Shown piece after piece: positions 26,150 to 37,214 of a stretch of DNA of 64,000 bases. Source of the stretch: Pseudomonas parafulva. Its GTDB lineage: Bacteria > Pseudomonadota > Gammaproteobacteria > Pseudomonadales > Pseudomonadaceae. The stretch covers positions 3,472,001-3,536,000 of the forward strand of contig NZ_CP009747.1 of NCBI RefSeq assembly GCF_000800255.1, given 5' to 3'. Each line of letters opens with the position of its first letter. The stretch's first letter is position 1. Made by a program: the position numbers and the translations under genes. The notes beneath the pieces are model-generated. The model saw nothing but the letters and a program-made list of their open reading frames with translations. It did no database searches and was not told the DNA's origin.

Positions 26150-27505
26150 ATGTCCACCACCGTCTTCGATTCCGCCCTGTTCCGCGACATGTTCGGCACC
26201 GCCGAAATGCGCGGCGTGTTCTCCGACAAAGCGCTGATCGAGCGCTACATCGAAGTGGAGATCGCCCTCGCCCGCGCCGAGGCCCGCTGCGGCGTGATTC
26301 CGGCCGCTGCCGCCGACGAGATCGCCGCCAAGGCCACCTACGCCTCGCTGGACCTGGCGCTGATGCAGCACGAGACCGAGATCGTCGGCTACCCGATCCT
26401 GCCCCTGGTCGAGCAACTGTCGAAAACCTGCGGCGAAGCCGGACGCTACGTGCACTGGGGCGCCACCACCCAGGACATCATGGACACCGCCGTGGTCTTG
26501 CAGGTGCGCGCCGCCCTGGCCATCGTCGAGCGCGATATCCAGGCCGTGCGTGGCCTGCTCGCCGACCTGGCGCAGCGCTACCGCGACACGCCGATGGCCG
26601 GTCGCACCCACTTGCAGCACGCCCTGCCGATCACCTTCGGCTACAAGTGCGCGGTGTGGCTGAGCATGTTCGACCGCCACGCCGAGCGCCTGGTCGAGCT
26701 GCGCCCACGGGTGGAAATTGGTCAGTTCGCCGGCGCCGCCGGCACCCTCGCCTCGCTCGGCGACAAAGGCCTGGAAGTTCAGGAAGCGCTGATGGCCGAA
26801 CTGGGCCTGGGCGTGCCGCAAGCCACTTGGCACGTGGCCCGCGACGGCCTGGCCGAAGCCCTGAACTTCCTCGGCCTGGTCAGCGGTTCGCTGGGCAAGG
26901 TCGCGCTGGACGTGATGATGATGATGACCAGCGAGCTGGGCGAGGCCTACGAGCCCTTCGTCAAGGGCCGGGGCGCCAGCAGCACCATGCCGCAGAAACG
27001 CAACCCGATCTCCTGCGAGCTGATGTACGCCGCCGCCAAGGGCGTGCGCCAGCAGGCCGGGCTGATGCTCGATGCGATGATCCAGGACTTCGAGCGCTCC
27101 ACCGGCCCGTGGCAGGCGGAATGGATCGCCATTCCCGAAGCCTTCGCCCTCACCGCCGCTTCCTTGGGCCAGGCCAAGTTCATGCTCGCCGGCCTGGAAG
27201 TGCGCACCGAGCGCATGCGCCAGAACCTGGACATGACCCGTGGGTTGATCGTCGCCGAAGCGGTGATGATGGGCCTGGCGCCGGAGTTGGGCCGCCAGGT
27301 CGCCCACGATGTGGTGTATGCCGCGTGCCGCGTGGCCAACGACGAAAGCGTCAGCCTGCTCGATGCGCTGCTGCGCGATGCCGAGGTCAGCGCACGCCTG
27401 CCGCGCGCCGAGCTCGAACGCCTGACCGACCCGGCCAACTACCTGGGTCTGGCGCCGCAGATGGTCGACCGCGCCCTGGAGCGCCAAGGCCGCGTGCCGC
27501 GTTGA
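26150..27505 (+). CDS. Fumarase/aspartase-superfamily lyase (adenylosuccinate-lyase-like)
   Basis: 451 residues. The superfamily signature is intact as GASSTMPQKRNP (near residue 279), with HWGATTQD (near 103) and GRTHLQHALP (near 149) as the other two conserved active-site regions. Members eliminate fumarate from a substituted succinate (adenylosuccinate, argininosuccinate, aspartate, ethylenediamine-disuccinate) or cycloisomerise carboxymuconate. Housekeeping purB is not expected here and the neighbourhood is catabolic: GntR divergent upstream, a dicarboxylate symporter and FumC downstream. The likely role is releasing fumarate from an imported N- or C-substituted succinate. GAAAGGATC precedes the ATG. 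Confidence 0.85.
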   Translation: MSTTVFDSALFRDMFGTAEMRGVFSDKALIERYIEVEIALARAEARCGVIPAAAADEIAAKATYASLDLALMQHETEIVGYPILPLVEQLSKTCGEAGRYVHWGATTQDIMDTAVVLQVRAALAIVERDIQAVRGLLADLAQRYRDTPMAGRTHLQHALPITFGYKCAVWLSMFDRHAERLVELRPRVEIGQFAGAAGTLASLGDKGLEVQEALMAELGLGVPQATWHVARDGLAEALNFLGLVSGSLGKVALDVMMMMTSELGEAYEPFVKGRGASSTMPQKRNPISCELMYAAAKGVRQQAGLMLDAMIQDFERSTGPWQAEWIAIPEAFALTAASLGQAKFMLAGLEVRTERMRQNLDMTRGLIVAEAVMMGLAPELGRQVAHDVVYAACRVANDESVSLLDALLRDAEVSARLPRAELERLTDPANYLGLAPQMVDRALERQGRVPR

Positions 27506-27511
27506 TGCAAG

Positions 27512-27535
27512 ACGCGGGCTGTGTGCAGCCCGCGT
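27512..27535 (+). terminator. Hairpin between the lyase and symporter genes
   Basis: ACGCGGGCTG (27512-27521), loop TGTG, CAGCCCGCGT (27526-27535), then GGTTTTCT. A perfect 10-bp stem with a short T run looks like an intrinsic terminator or attenuator inside the gene set; it would lower expression of the downstream symporter and FumC relative to the lyase unless they have their own promoter. Confidence 0.65.
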
Positions 27536-27571
27536 GGTTTTCTCGACAACGACAACAATGAGAATTCGACC

Positions 27572-28873
27572 ATGTCATCTGCCCCTGCAAAACCCTTCTA
27601 CCGCGACCTGACCTTCCAGGTGGTCGCGGCCATGCTCATCGGCATCGCCTTCGGCTTCATCGCTCCAGAGCTGGCGGCCAAGTTCAAGATCCTCGGCGAC
27701 ATCTTCCTCAAGCTGATCAAGACCGCCGTGGCCCCGCTGGTGTTCTTCACCGTGGTCCACGGCATCGCCTCGGCCGGCGACATCCGCCGCGTCGGCAAGG
27801 TCGGTATCCGCGCGCTGATCTACTTCGAGGTGGTCTCCACCCTGGCCCTGGCCATCGGCCTGGGCTGGGGCAACCTGATCGACATCGGTTCGGGCATGCA
27901 TGACGCCCACCCCAACAGCGCCACCTCGGCCGCCGCCGCTGCCGCCGTGGCCAAGGGACACGCGCCGCAGTCGACCCTGGACTTCATCTACGGCATCTTC
28001 CCCGACAACTTCGTCGGCGCCTTCGCGGGCGGTCAGTTGCTGCAAGTGCTGGTGATCTCGGTGCTGTTCGGCTTCGCCCTGCTGGCGCTCAAAGCTGAGC
28101 GCCGCGCGGTGGTCGAGGACGGCCTGAACCGCGTCTCGGAGTGCTTCTTCGAGTTCATCAACCTGATCATGAAGCTCGCCCCGCTGGGCGCCTTCGGCTC
28201 GGTGGCCTACGCGGTGGGCAGCAATGGCACGGCGGTGCTGATGTCGCTGGCCAACCTGGTGCTGATGTTCTACGTGGCGGTGCTGTTCTTCATCTTCGTG
28301 ATCCTCGGCACCGTGTGCCGGTTGTGCGGCTTCAGCCTGTGGCGCTTCCTCAAGTACATCAAGGATGAAGTGTTCATCGTGCTCGGCACCGCCTCGTCGG
28401 AAAGCGCCCTGCCGCGCCTGTTGCAGAAGCTGGAGAAGTTCGGCTGCTCCAAGCAGAGCGTCGGCCTGGTACTGCCCACCGGCTACGCCTTCAACCTCGA
28501 CGGCACGTCGATCTACATGTCGCTGTGCGTGCTGTTCATCGCCAACGCCTATGGCGTGCCGCTGAGCTGGGAACAGCAACTGGGCATCATCGCCATCATG
28601 CTGGTGACCTCCAAGGGTGCGGCGGCGGTGTCCGGCGGCAGCTTCGTGGTGTTCGCCGCCACCGTCACGGCCATCGGCAACCTGCCGGTCGAAGGCCTGG
28701 CGCTGCTGTTCGGGGTGTACCGCTTCATGTCCATGGCCATCGCCACGTGCAACACCATCGGCAACAGCGTGGCCACCGTGGTGGTCGCCAAGTGGTCCGG
28801 CGAGTTCTCCGAGCAGCAGGCCCAGGGCGAGTACGAGCGGGTGCTCGGACGTGCCTCGGCGGCGCCGCTCTGA
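27572..28873 (+). CDS. Dicarboxylate/amino acid:cation symporter (DctA-like, DAACS family)
   Basis: 433 residues from ATG 27572 (begins MSSAPAKPF). About eight hydrophobic segments plus re-entrant regions are evident. The conserved DAACS segments are present: APLVFFTVVHGIAS, the serine-rich stretch ASSESALPRLLQKLE and the GYAFNLDGTSIYMSL signature with the cation/substrate-binding Asn and Asp. Family members import C4-dicarboxylates, glutamate or aspartate with sodium or protons. Set between a fumarate-releasing lyase and FumC it probably brings in the lyase's substrate. The 12-15 base spacing to fumC and their shared strand suggest one transcript. Confidence 0.9.
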   Translation: MSSAPAKPFYRDLTFQVVAAMLIGIAFGFIAPELAAKFKILGDIFLKLIKTAVAPLVFFTVVHGIASAGDIRRVGKVGIRALIYFEVVSTLALAIGLGWGNLIDIGSGMHDAHPNSATSAAAAAAVAKGHAPQSTLDFIYGIFPDNFVGAFAGGQLLQVLVISVLFGFALLALKAERRAVVEDGLNRVSECFFEFINLIMKLAPLGAFGSVAYAVGSNGTAVLMSLANLVLMFYVAVLFFIFVILGTVCRLCGFSLWRFLKYIKDEVFIVLGTASSESALPRLLQKLEKFGCSKQSVGLVLPTGYAFNLDGTSIYMSLCVLFIANAYGVPLSWEQQLGIIAIMLVTSKGAAAVSGGSFVVFAATVTAIGNLPVEGLALLFGVYRFMSMAIATCNTIGNSVATVVVAKWSGEFSEQQAQGEYERVLGRASAAPL

Positions 28874-28888
28874 GCCATGGAGAAGCCC

Positions 28889-30277
<1,389 letters not shown>

Positions 30278-30292
30278 GGCCTGTAGGTTCGG

Positions 30293-30720
30293 CTTCGCCG
30301 TGGCCATTGCCGGGGACCGCTCTGCGGTCCAATCGCGGCGCAAGGCCGCTCCCACAAGTTGGCCGGTGTAGGCTCAGACTGCCTGGGGCGGGCCCCGTGC
30401 GCTGAGGCCCTTGCGAGCAACTGTCATGCTCAATTTCTGGCAACTCGCACGCTCGTGGGAGCGGCCTCGTGTCGCGATTGGACTGCGCAGCAGTCCCAGG
30501 TTTTCAGCTTCGCCGTGGCCATTGCCGGGACCGCTCTGCGGTCCAATCGCGGCACAAGGCCGCTCCCACAAGTTGGCCGGTGTAGGCTCAGACTGCCTGG
30601 GCGGGCCTCGTGCGCTGAGACCTTTGCGAGCAATTGTCATGCTCAATTCCTGGCAGCTCGCACGCTCGTGGGAGCGGCCTCGTGTCGCGATTGGACTGCG
30701 CAGCAGTCCCAGGTTTTCAG
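30293..30720. repeat. Tandem direct repeat of about 214 bp, each unit holding an inverted REP pair
   Basis: Two nearly identical units run 30293-30507 and 30508-30720, and the first dozen bases of a third copy follow. Each unit has one REP in inverse orientation (30313-30355 and 30527-30569) and one in forward orientation starting GTGGGAGCGGCC (30455-30497 and 30668-30710), separated by about 100 bases of unique sequence that is also duplicated. This fills the 463-base gap between fumC and the chemoreceptor gene; no gene is seen in it. Confidence 0.9.
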
Positions 30721-30740
30721 CTTCGCCGTGGCCGCTTGCG

Positions 30741-32390
30741 CTAGCGCAGGGTCTTGAAGAAGCCCATGCGCTGGCCCAGTGCATCGGCCAGCGCCAGCAA
30801 CTCCTGGCTGTCCTGCGCCAGGCGCGTGGAGCCGGCCTGAACCTGCTGCGACGAGCCCTGGATGCGCTGGATATCCTGGCCCAGCAGCGTCGCCGCCGTG
30901 TCCTGCTGCGAAGACGCCGTGGCGATCTGCTCGTTCATCCGACTGATCGCCGCCACCTCACGGCGGATCTCGTTCAACGAACGCTGCGCCACCTGCGTGC
31001 GCTGCACTGTCTCCTGGGCCAGTTCGCGGCTGCTGCCGACGATCTGCGCAGTCTTGCCGGCGCCGTCCTGCAACTTGCCGATCATGGCGCTGATCTCGCG
31101 GGTCGATTCCTGGGTACGGTTGGCCAGCGAGCGCACCTCGTCGGCGACCACCGCGAAGCCCCGGCCGAACTCGCCGGCGCGCGCCGCTTCGATGGCCGCG
31201 TTGAGCGCCAGCAGGTTGGTCCGTTCGGCGATCGAGTTGATCACCTCGATGATGCTTTCGATGGCCTGGCTGTCCGAGGCCACTTGCAGCACCGCCTCGC
31301 TGGCCGACTCCAGCACCTGGGACAACGCCTGCATCGAATCGGCCGTGCCTTCGACCACGGTCTTGCCGGCGTCCACTTCCTGGTCGGCGGCAGCGGACGC
31401 TTGCGCTGCGCTGGCGGCATAGGCGGAGATCTGGTTGATCGCGGCCACCAGTTGGGTCACGGCGCTGGCCATCTGCTGGGTGTCGTCGCCCTGCTGCTGC
31501 ATGCGCCCTTGATTGTCCGACGCGTTCTGGCGCATGCGGCTGGAGGACTCGACCAGGTCGCTCGCCACCTGGTTGACCTGGGTGACGATCTCGGTGAGGT
31601 GACGGTTGGTGGTGCCCAGCGCGCCCATCACGCTGTGCGGGTGCTGGCTGCGCAGGTTCGGGTCGATCTGGCCTTCGGCCAGGCCGCGCAACAGACGCGC
31701 CACTTCCTCAGGCTCGGCACCGAGGGTCGAGCGGATGCTGCGGATGATCAGCAGCGAGGCGACCAGGCTCAGCAACGCGGCCAGGGCCACCGACCACAGC
31801 ATCAGCCCGGCGAAGCCCGAGGCACTCGCACGCACCTGGGCGATGTCGTGCACCACGTCCTTTTCCTGGAAGTCGATGAAGGCGTTGATGCTGCGCAGCC
31901 ATTCTTTGTAGTCCGGCCCAACCTGTGCCAGCAGCAGTGCCTGGGCCTGGGCGAAATCGCCTTGCCGGCGCAGTCCAAGCAACTGCGCGGTGGCCGCCTG
32001 GGCGCTGCGTTCGGCGACCTGGATCTGCTGCTGCAGGCGCAGTTCTTCGGCACTGCCCAGCCCCTCGCCGAGCATCTTGGCCAACGGCGCGGCCGAGGTC
32101 TGATAGACGTCGTCAAGACGCTGGATGTCCTGGAGAATCGGCGTCAATTGGCTATCCTCGTGCACCAGCACCGCGTCGCGCAGGGCGATGGCGCGGTCGT
32201 GCACGCTGCCGCGCAGGTTGATGGCATAGCGCTGTTTGACAGTGGTCTGGCTGCTGACCTGGGTCAGTCGCTCGTCGATGCCGCCGACTCGCCGCACGCC
32301 AATGGCCGTGACGATCAGCATCAAACCCACGACCAATGCGAAGCCGAAGGCCAACCTTTTGGTGATACCGATCTTGCCGAACATGTTCAT
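30741..32390 (-). CDS. Methyl-accepting chemotaxis protein
   Basis: 549 residues from ATG 32390; an in-frame TTG at 32396 and an ATG at 32384 are alternatives. TM1 covers about residues 11-33, a helical periplasmic domain of about 155 residues follows (4HB type, with many Gln and Ala), TM2 is near 193-213, then HAMP. The signalling domain has the tip [21 protein letters not shown] followed by [10 protein letters not shown]. The C-terminus reads MGFFKTLR with no CheR-docking pentapeptide. The ligand is unknown. The 3' end is close to the tandem REP repeats and divergent from the secreted hydrolase. Confidence 0.93.
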   Translation of the reverse strand: MNMFGKIGITKRLAFGFALVVGLMLIVTAIGVRRVGGIDERLTQVSSQTTVKQRYAINLRGSVHDRAIALRDAVLVHEDSQLTPILQDIQRLDDVYQTSAAPLAKMLGEGLGSAEELRLQQQIQVAERSAQAATAQLLGLRRQGDFAQAQALLLAQVGPDYKEWLRSINAFIDFQEKDVVHDIAQVRASASGFAGLMLWSVALAALLSLVASLLIIRSIRSTLGAEPEEVARLLRGLAEGQIDPNLRSQHPHSVMGALGTTNRHLTEIVTQVNQVASDLVESSSRMRQNASDNQGRMQQQGDDTQQMASAVTQLVAAINQISAYAASAAQASAAADQEVDAGKTVVEGTADSMQALSQVLESASEAVLQVASDSQAIESIIEVINSIAERTNLLALNAAIEAARAGEFGRGFAVVADEVRSLANRTQESTREISAMIGKLQDGAGKTAQIVGSSRELAQETVQRTQVAQRSLNEIRREVAAISRMNEQIATASSQQDTAATLLGQDIQRIQGSSQQVQAGSTRLAQDSQELLALADALGQRMGFFKTLR

Positions 32391-32561
32391 CCCCAAGCGC
32401 TAAAAGCTATTTGCCAGTATTCTCTACGAGAATCTGGGACGCGCGTATTAAAAAACTGCCTATGGGATGAATTGACTGCGCACATGGCTCGCGCGCACGG
32501 CAGGCGGGAACTAGCATCGAAGGCACGCGGTTTACCACCGCTGCACATTGAGGTTGCCTGC

Positions 32562-33566
32562 ATGCCACACGCGCTCCGACGCTTTCTGCTCCTGCTGTTG
32601 ACCAGCCTGCTGAGCGCCCAGGCCTTCGCCGCCCCCCAGACCCTGCGCCTGGGCACCGCCGCCCCCTACGCCTTCCTCGCCTTCGCCAACGACGACCTGC
32701 AGCGCGCCAGCCTGCCCGTGCAGCGGGCGGTGATCGTGCTGCACGGCGTGCGCCGCAACGCCGACGACTACTACCAGGCGGGCGAGCGACTGCTGAGGGC
32801 GGCGGGGCTGACCGCCAACGACACCCTGCTGCTGGCGCCGAACTTCCTCACCGTCAACGACCGCCTCGCCACACCGGACATGCCGTTATGGCCCAAGAAC
32901 CTGTGGATGCATGGCACCGAATCGCGCAGCGGGCGTGCAGGCATCGCCGGCTTCAGCGTGCTCGACGATCTGCTGGCCTACCTGAGCGACCGCCAGCACT
33001 TTCCCGCGCTCAAGGACATCCTGGTGATCGGCCACTCCGCCGGCGGCCAGTTGCTGCAGCGCTACACCCTGCTCGGCGCCGGCGACCAGGGCTTGGACGC
33101 GCGCGGTATCAACGTGCGTTACCTGGTGTCCAGCCCGTCGTCCTACCTGTACCTGGATGCCAACCGCCTGCGCGATGGCGTCTTTGAGCCGCTGGCCAGT
33201 ACCGAATGCCCCGACTACAACCACTACCGCTACGGTCTGGAGCAGGCGCCGGCGTACTTCACTCGCCAGGGCCTGGACGCCGTGCAGGTGTTCCGACGCT
33301 ACGCCGCGCGCGACGTGACCTACATGGTCGGTCAGCTCGACGACAAGCCGGACGACCCGGTCATGGATCACGCCTGCGGCGCCGCCGTCCAAGGCGCCAC
33401 CCGGCTGACACGCCAGCTCGCCTACCTGCGCTACGAGGCGTTTCTGGCCCAGCAGTGGCAAACGCCCGTGGCGCATCGACAGTTCCAGGTGCAGGGCGTC
33501 GGTCACAACGCGGCGCGGCTGCTGGTGGCCAAGGACGTGGTCACGATGGCGCGCGCGCCGCACTGA
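32562..33566 (+). CDS. Secreted alpha/beta-hydrolase
   Basis: 334 residues from ATG 32562, with GAGG upstream; longer frames extending into the antisense of the chemoreceptor gene are not real. A signal peptide with a long Leu run ends in QAFA before APQTLRLG. The alpha/beta-hydrolase fold is indicated by VIVLHGVRRNADDYY (oxyanion strand), the nucleophile elbow GHSAGGQLL (Ser in GHSAG) and the late His in GVGHNAARLL. An acidic residue in the QLDDKPDDP stretch could complete the triad. Periplasmic or extracellular esterase/depolymerase-like activity is likely; the substrate is unknown. Confidence 0.85.
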   Translation: MPHALRRFLLLLLTSLLSAQAFAAPQTLRLGTAAPYAFLAFANDDLQRASLPVQRAVIVLHGVRRNADDYYQAGERLLRAAGLTANDTLLLAPNFLTVNDRLATPDMPLWPKNLWMHGTESRSGRAGIAGFSVLDDLLAYLSDRQHFPALKDILVIGHSAGGQLLQRYTLLGAGDQGLDARGINVRYLVSSPSSYLYLDANRLRDGVFEPLASTECPDYNHYRYGLEQAPAYFTRQGLDAVQVFRRYAARDVTYMVGQLDDKPDDPVMDHACGAAVQGATRLTRQLAYLRYEAFLAQQWQTPVAHRQFQVQGVGHNAARLLVAKDVVTMARAPH

Positions 33567-33571
33567 TACCC

Positions 33572-34597
33572 TCAGCCGGTGTCGAGGGCGTAGAACTCCT
33601 GCAACTTGGCCTGAAGCAGTGCCTTGTCCGGCAGCTGGGTCTGGTACTCGGCCACCAGCGCCGGACTCAGGCTGCGGTTGAGGGCATACTCGACCACTTC
33701 GTCATGCTTGCTGGCACACAGCAGCACACCGATGCTCGGGTTCTCATGGGGTTTGCGCACCGTGCGGTCCAAGGCCTCGAGGTAGAAATTCAACGTGCCC
33801 AGGTGCTCGGGCTCGAAGCGTCCCACCTTGAGCTCCACCGCCACCAGGCAGTTGAGGCCCCGGTGGAACAACAGCAGGTCGAGGGCGAAGTCGCGTCCAC
33901 CGACTTGCAACGGGTACTCGGCGCCGACGAAGCAGAAATCGCGCCCCAACTCGATGAGAAAACGCTGCAGACGCTGCAACAGGCCTCTGTGCAGGTCGAC
34001 CTCGGCGTGGGTGTCCGGCAGGTCGAGGAACTCGAGCAGGTAGGTATCGCGGAACACCGACAGTGCCTGCGGGTGAGCGTCGGCCAGGGAGGCCGAGGCC
34101 TTGACCGGATCGGTGACGCTGCGCTCGAACAGGGCGGTGCGCATCTGGCGTTCGAGTTCGCGCTTGGACCACCGCTCGCGAATCGCCAGCCGCACGTAGA
34201 ACTCGCGCTCTTCCACACGCTTGCTCTGGCTGAGGATGATCATGTTGTGGGTCCAAGGCAGTTGTCTCACCAGTGGCGAGACAACTTCGTCATGACGGTA
34301 GGCCTCATAGAATTGGCGCATCCGAAACAGGTTCGGTCGGGTAAACCCGCGCAACCCCGGCTGCGTCCGCGCCAGGTGCGCGGCCAACTGAGTGACCACC
34401 GCATCGCCCCATTCGGCGCTCTCGATCTTGCGGCTGATGTAAGCACCGACCTGCCAATACAGCTCGATCAAGTGCGTATTGACCGCCTGCAGGCAGCGCT
34501 GGCGCGCGCCGTGAATCAGGGTCACCACTTCGGCGAAGCGGTCTTCGCCCTGGCCTTGCGGTGAAGTGTTTTCGGATGTGTTGCGGGGTGTGGACAT
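33572..34597 (-). CDS. YhcG/DUF1016-family PD-(D/E)xK nuclease-like protein
   Basis: 341 residues from ATG 34597, with CAGGAG upstream. It has the two-part family layout: an N-terminal helical DUF1016 region with LIELYWQVGAYISRKI and RPNLFRMRQFYEAY, then a C-terminal nuclease-like domain with LDLLLFHRGLNCLVAVELKVGRFEPEHLGTL, giving the Asp-x(n)-Glu-x-Lys catalytic pattern of the PD-(D/E)xK fold. The family is often found near type I restriction or mobile DNA; here it stands among core genes. Its stop lies five bases from the stop of the convergent secreted hydrolase. Precise role unknown. Confidence 0.88.
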   Translation of the reverse strand: MSTPRNTSENTSPQGQGEDRFAEVVTLIHGARQRCLQAVNTHLIELYWQVGAYISRKIESAEWGDAVVTQLAAHLARTQPGLRGFTRPNLFRMRQFYEAYRHDEVVSPLVRQLPWTHNMIILSQSKRVEEREFYVRLAIRERWSKRELERQMRTALFERSVTDPVKASASLADAHPQALSVFRDTYLLEFLDLPDTHAEVDLHRGLLQRLQRFLIELGRDFCFVGAEYPLQVGGRDFALDLLLFHRGLNCLVAVELKVGRFEPEHLGTLNFYLEALDRTVRKPHENPSIGVLLCASKHDEVVEYALNRSLSPALVAEYQTQLPDKALLQAKLQEFYALDTG

Positions 34598-34692
34598 GGG
34601 CGCACTCCTGGCAGGAAGGTAAGCCAGGAAGCCTATCCAAGGGCGCCGCTCAATCGCTGTCGGACCGCTCCGAGTGGGCTGTGGTAAACGAC

Positions 34693-34721
34693 AGAGGGGC
34701 GCCCGGTAAAGGCGCCCCTCT
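34693..34721. terminator. Strong hairpin terminator downstream of the GABA permease gene
   Basis: AGAGGGGCGCC (34693-34703), loop CGGTAAA, GGCGCCCCTCT (34711-34721): a perfect 11-bp stem. On the minus strand it lies 26 bases after the permease stop codon, and no gene is transcribed into it from the left. Confidence 0.7.
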
Positions 34722-34746
34722 TCACATCGAGTTACACGCGCGGCTT

Positions 34747-36138
34747 TCAGCCCATCGAGCCCGCCACGACCTTGCGCGCATGCCCACGGGTGGTGACGAT
34801 GCCCAGGAACGAGATCAGGATCGCCAGGCTCAGGGTCGCGCTGACTTCGGCACGGTGTTCCTCGGTGAACATCATCACCGCCAGCGCGCAACTGATGAAC
34901 ACGATCACGCCCCAGGTCAGCCAGGGGAACAGCCACATGCGGAACTTGAGTTCGGTGCTTTCGCGCTCCAGGCGACGGCGCATGCGCAGTTGCGAGATGG
35001 CGATGACCAGGTACACCAGCAAGGCGATGGCGCCGGAGCTGGCCAGCAGGAACTCGAACACGCCTTTGGGGGCGAAATAGTTCAGCACGGCGATGGCGGC
35101 ACCGATCAGCGTACTGCCGAACACCGCGGCACGCGGCACGCCCACTTTCGAGGTGTGCTTGAGCAGGGCCGGCGCGTCGCCGCGCTTGGCCAGCGAGTAC
35201 ATCATGCGCGAGGCGATGTAGATCGACGAGTTCATGCAACTGGTCACCGCCACCAGCACCACCATGTCGACCATGAAGGCGGCGTTGGGGATGTTCATGA
35301 TCTCCAGCGCGCGCTGGTAGGAACCTACCACCGCCAACTGCGGATCATTCCACGGCACCACCGAGATGATCACGAAGATCGACAGGATGTAGAAGGTACT
35401 GATCCGCCAGATGACCGAGCGGGTGGCCTTGGCGATGTTGCGCGACGGGTCGCTGGACTCGGACGCGGCGATGGTCACCGCCTCGGTGCCGATGAAGCTG
35501 AACATCACGGTGATGAACGCACCGATCACCGCCGACCAGCCGTTGGGGGCGAAGCCGCCGTGTTGCGCCACCAGCGTGCTCAGGCCGCTGACTTCGCGGT
35601 TGGGCAGCCAGCCCATCAGCGCAGCGAAGCCCAGGCCGATGAAGCCGAGGATCGCGGTGACCTTGAGAATGGCGAACCAGAATTCGAACTCGCCGTACTT
35701 GGCGACGCTGAACAGGTTGGTGCACGCCAATAGCAGCACCGAGGCCAGGGCGAAGATCCAACTGTCTACCTGCGGGAACCAGGCGTTGAGCACGTGCCCG
35801 GCGGCGAGCGCTTCGATGGGAATGACCAGCACCCAGAACCACCAGTACAGCCAGCCGATGGTGTAGCCGGCCCAGCGGCCAATGGCCTGGTCGGCGTAGG
35901 TGGAAAACGAGCCGGTGTCGGGATGGGCGACAGCCATCTCGCCGAGCATGCGCATCACCAGCACGACCAAGGTGCCGGCAACGAAATAGGAAAGGATGGT
36001 AGCGGGTCCGGCGGCCGCGATGGCGTGTCCGGAGCCGACGAAAAGTCCTGCACCAATGATGCCCGCGATGGACAGCATCGTTACATGACGTGGCTTGAAA
36101 CCTTGAGCAAGGTTGCCATCAGTACCCACGGTGTTCAT
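34747..36138 (-). CDS. gabP: GABA permease-like amino-acid transporter (APC/AAT family)
   Basis: 463 residues from ATG 36138 (begins MNTVGTDGNLAQGFKPRHV); an upstream start at 36231 is not favoured. Twelve hydrophobic segments are expected for the family. Segments such as RHVTMLSIAGIIGAGLFVGS, PDTGSFSTYADQAIGRWAGYT and IGWLYWWFWVLVIP, and KYGEFEFWFA, are close to E. coli GabP as remembered. Function: proton-driven uptake of 4-aminobutyrate or related amino acids across the inner membrane. It is single, with a terminator downstream. No GABA transaminase gene is adjacent, so the substrate assignment rests on similarity only. Confidence 0.87.
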   Translation of the reverse strand: MNTVGTDGNLAQGFKPRHVTMLSIAGIIGAGLFVGSGHAIAAAGPATILSYFVAGTLVVLVMRMLGEMAVAHPDTGSFSTYADQAIGRWAGYTIGWLYWWFWVLVIPIEALAAGHVLNAWFPQVDSWIFALASVLLLACTNLFSVAKYGEFEFWFAILKVTAILGFIGLGFAALMGWLPNREVSGLSTLVAQHGGFAPNGWSAVIGAFITVMFSFIGTEAVTIAASESSDPSRNIAKATRSVIWRISTFYILSIFVIISVVPWNDPQLAVVGSYQRALEIMNIPNAAFMVDMVVLVAVTSCMNSSIYIASRMMYSLAKRGDAPALLKHTSKVGVPRAAVFGSTLIGAAIAVLNYFAPKGVFEFLLASSGAIALLVYLVIAISQLRMRRRLERESTELKFRMWLFPWLTWGVIVFISCALAVMMFTEEHRAEVSATLSLAILISFLGIVTTRGHARKVVAGSMG

Positions 36139-36452
36139 TGATATTGTTCTCTTTTTGCTGACACAAGTAAGGACGGGCAGGCGTAGGCGGAAACGATCTC
36201 CTTTTAAAACAATGAATTGCACGCAGTCCACGTGATGTTGTTGAGGTTGTTCACGGGTTGACGGACTGCGGCGTCGAAGTGGGCTTCATTCAAACAGTGC
36301 GGGTGCCGGGCTAATTGTTCGAGAGCGCCGCGAAGGTGTTCGATCACGACACCGTTTATCCGTGCACGCCACCGAGGGGGGCACCGATGGCGGTGCGGGG
36401 TATGTCGGTGGCAGCAGGCTCACCCGCGAACGGGCGGCGCCTGCGTCAGGAC
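36139..36452. other. Intergenic region between gabP and the ABC transporter genes
   Basis: 314 bases with no supported gene. The stretch next to gabP is AT-rich and probably holds its promoter. The rest is GC-rich, and no terminator hairpin was recognised for the ABC transporter operon, which ends at 36453. Confidence 0.4.
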
Positions 36453-37214
36453 TCAGCGCAGCGCCCGGTCCACCAGCACTTGCAGGCGGCCGCGCGAGCA
36501 TTGCTCGACCCGCGCCTCGACGCCGTACACCTGCGCCAGCAAGTCCGGCGCCAACACCTGGGCCGCAGTGCCGCAGGCCACCACCCGGCCTTTCTCCAGC
36601 ATCACCAGGCAATCGGCATGGCTGGCCGCCAGGTTGATGTCGTGCAGCACCGCCACCGCCAGCAGGCGATGGCGCACGACGCGCTCGCGCACCGCATCCA
36701 TCACCCGCAGTTGGTAGTGCAGGTCCAGCGCGCTGGTGGGCTCGTCGAGCAGCAGCACCTGGGGATTGCGCGCCAGCAGTTGAGCCAGGGCCACCAACTG
36801 GCGCTGGCCGCCGGACAGGCTGTCGAGTCCCTGCTCGGCCAGGTGCTCGATGCCGAGTTGGCGCAGCGCCTCGTACGCCGTGCCCAGCACGTCCTGCGCC
36901 GCGCCCACGCGCAGGGCGGCGACGATGCTCTCCAATACGCCCAAGGCCAACCCCGGCGGCAACTGCTGGGGCATGTAGGCCAGGCGCCGGGCGCGCTCGG
37001 CGAACGGCAGGCGGGTGACGTTCTCGCCGTCGAGATGCACGGCGCCCTGCATCCGCTCCAGCCCGGCCAAGGCGCGGAGCAAGGTGGACTTGCCGGCGCC
37101 GTTGGGCCCGACCAGCGCCACCAGGCTGCCGGCCGGCAGTTCCGGCAGCCTCAGGCCCTGGATGATCGAACGTCGGCCATAGGCCACCGAGACCTCGTCG
37201 ATACGCAGACTCAC
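36453..37214 (-). CDS. ABC transporter ATPase, iron-complex/B12 type
   Basis: 253 residues from GTG 37214, whose GTGA overlaps the permease stop. All ABC motifs are present: Walker A GPNGAGKST (near 37-45), Q-loop YMPQQ, signature LSGGQRQ, Walker B LLLDEPTSALD and the H-loop VLHDIN. The ATPase type is FepC/BtuD-like, energising uptake of an iron chelate, heme or cobalamin. It is the last gene of a binding-protein/permease/ATPase operon with translational coupling at both junctions. An upstream longer reading would overlap the permease gene and is rejected. Confidence 0.92.
   Translation of the reverse strand: MSLRIDEVSVAYGRRSIIQGLRLPELPAGSLVALVGPNGAGKSTLLRALAGLERMQGAVHLDGENVTRLPFAERARRLAYMPQQLPPGLALGVLESIVAALRVGAAQDVLGTAYEALRQLGIEHLAEQGLDSLSGGQRQLVALAQLLARNPQVLLLDEPTSALDLHYQLRVMDAVRERVVRHRLLAVAVLHDINLAASHADCLVMLEKGRVVACGTAAQVLAPDLLAQVYGVEARVEQCSRGRLQVLVDRALR

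Noticed and set aside
30411..32561. Long N-terminal extension of the secreted hydrolase frame
   Set aside because: It would be antisense to the whole chemoreceptor gene and lacks a ribosome-binding site; the signal peptide starts at 32562.
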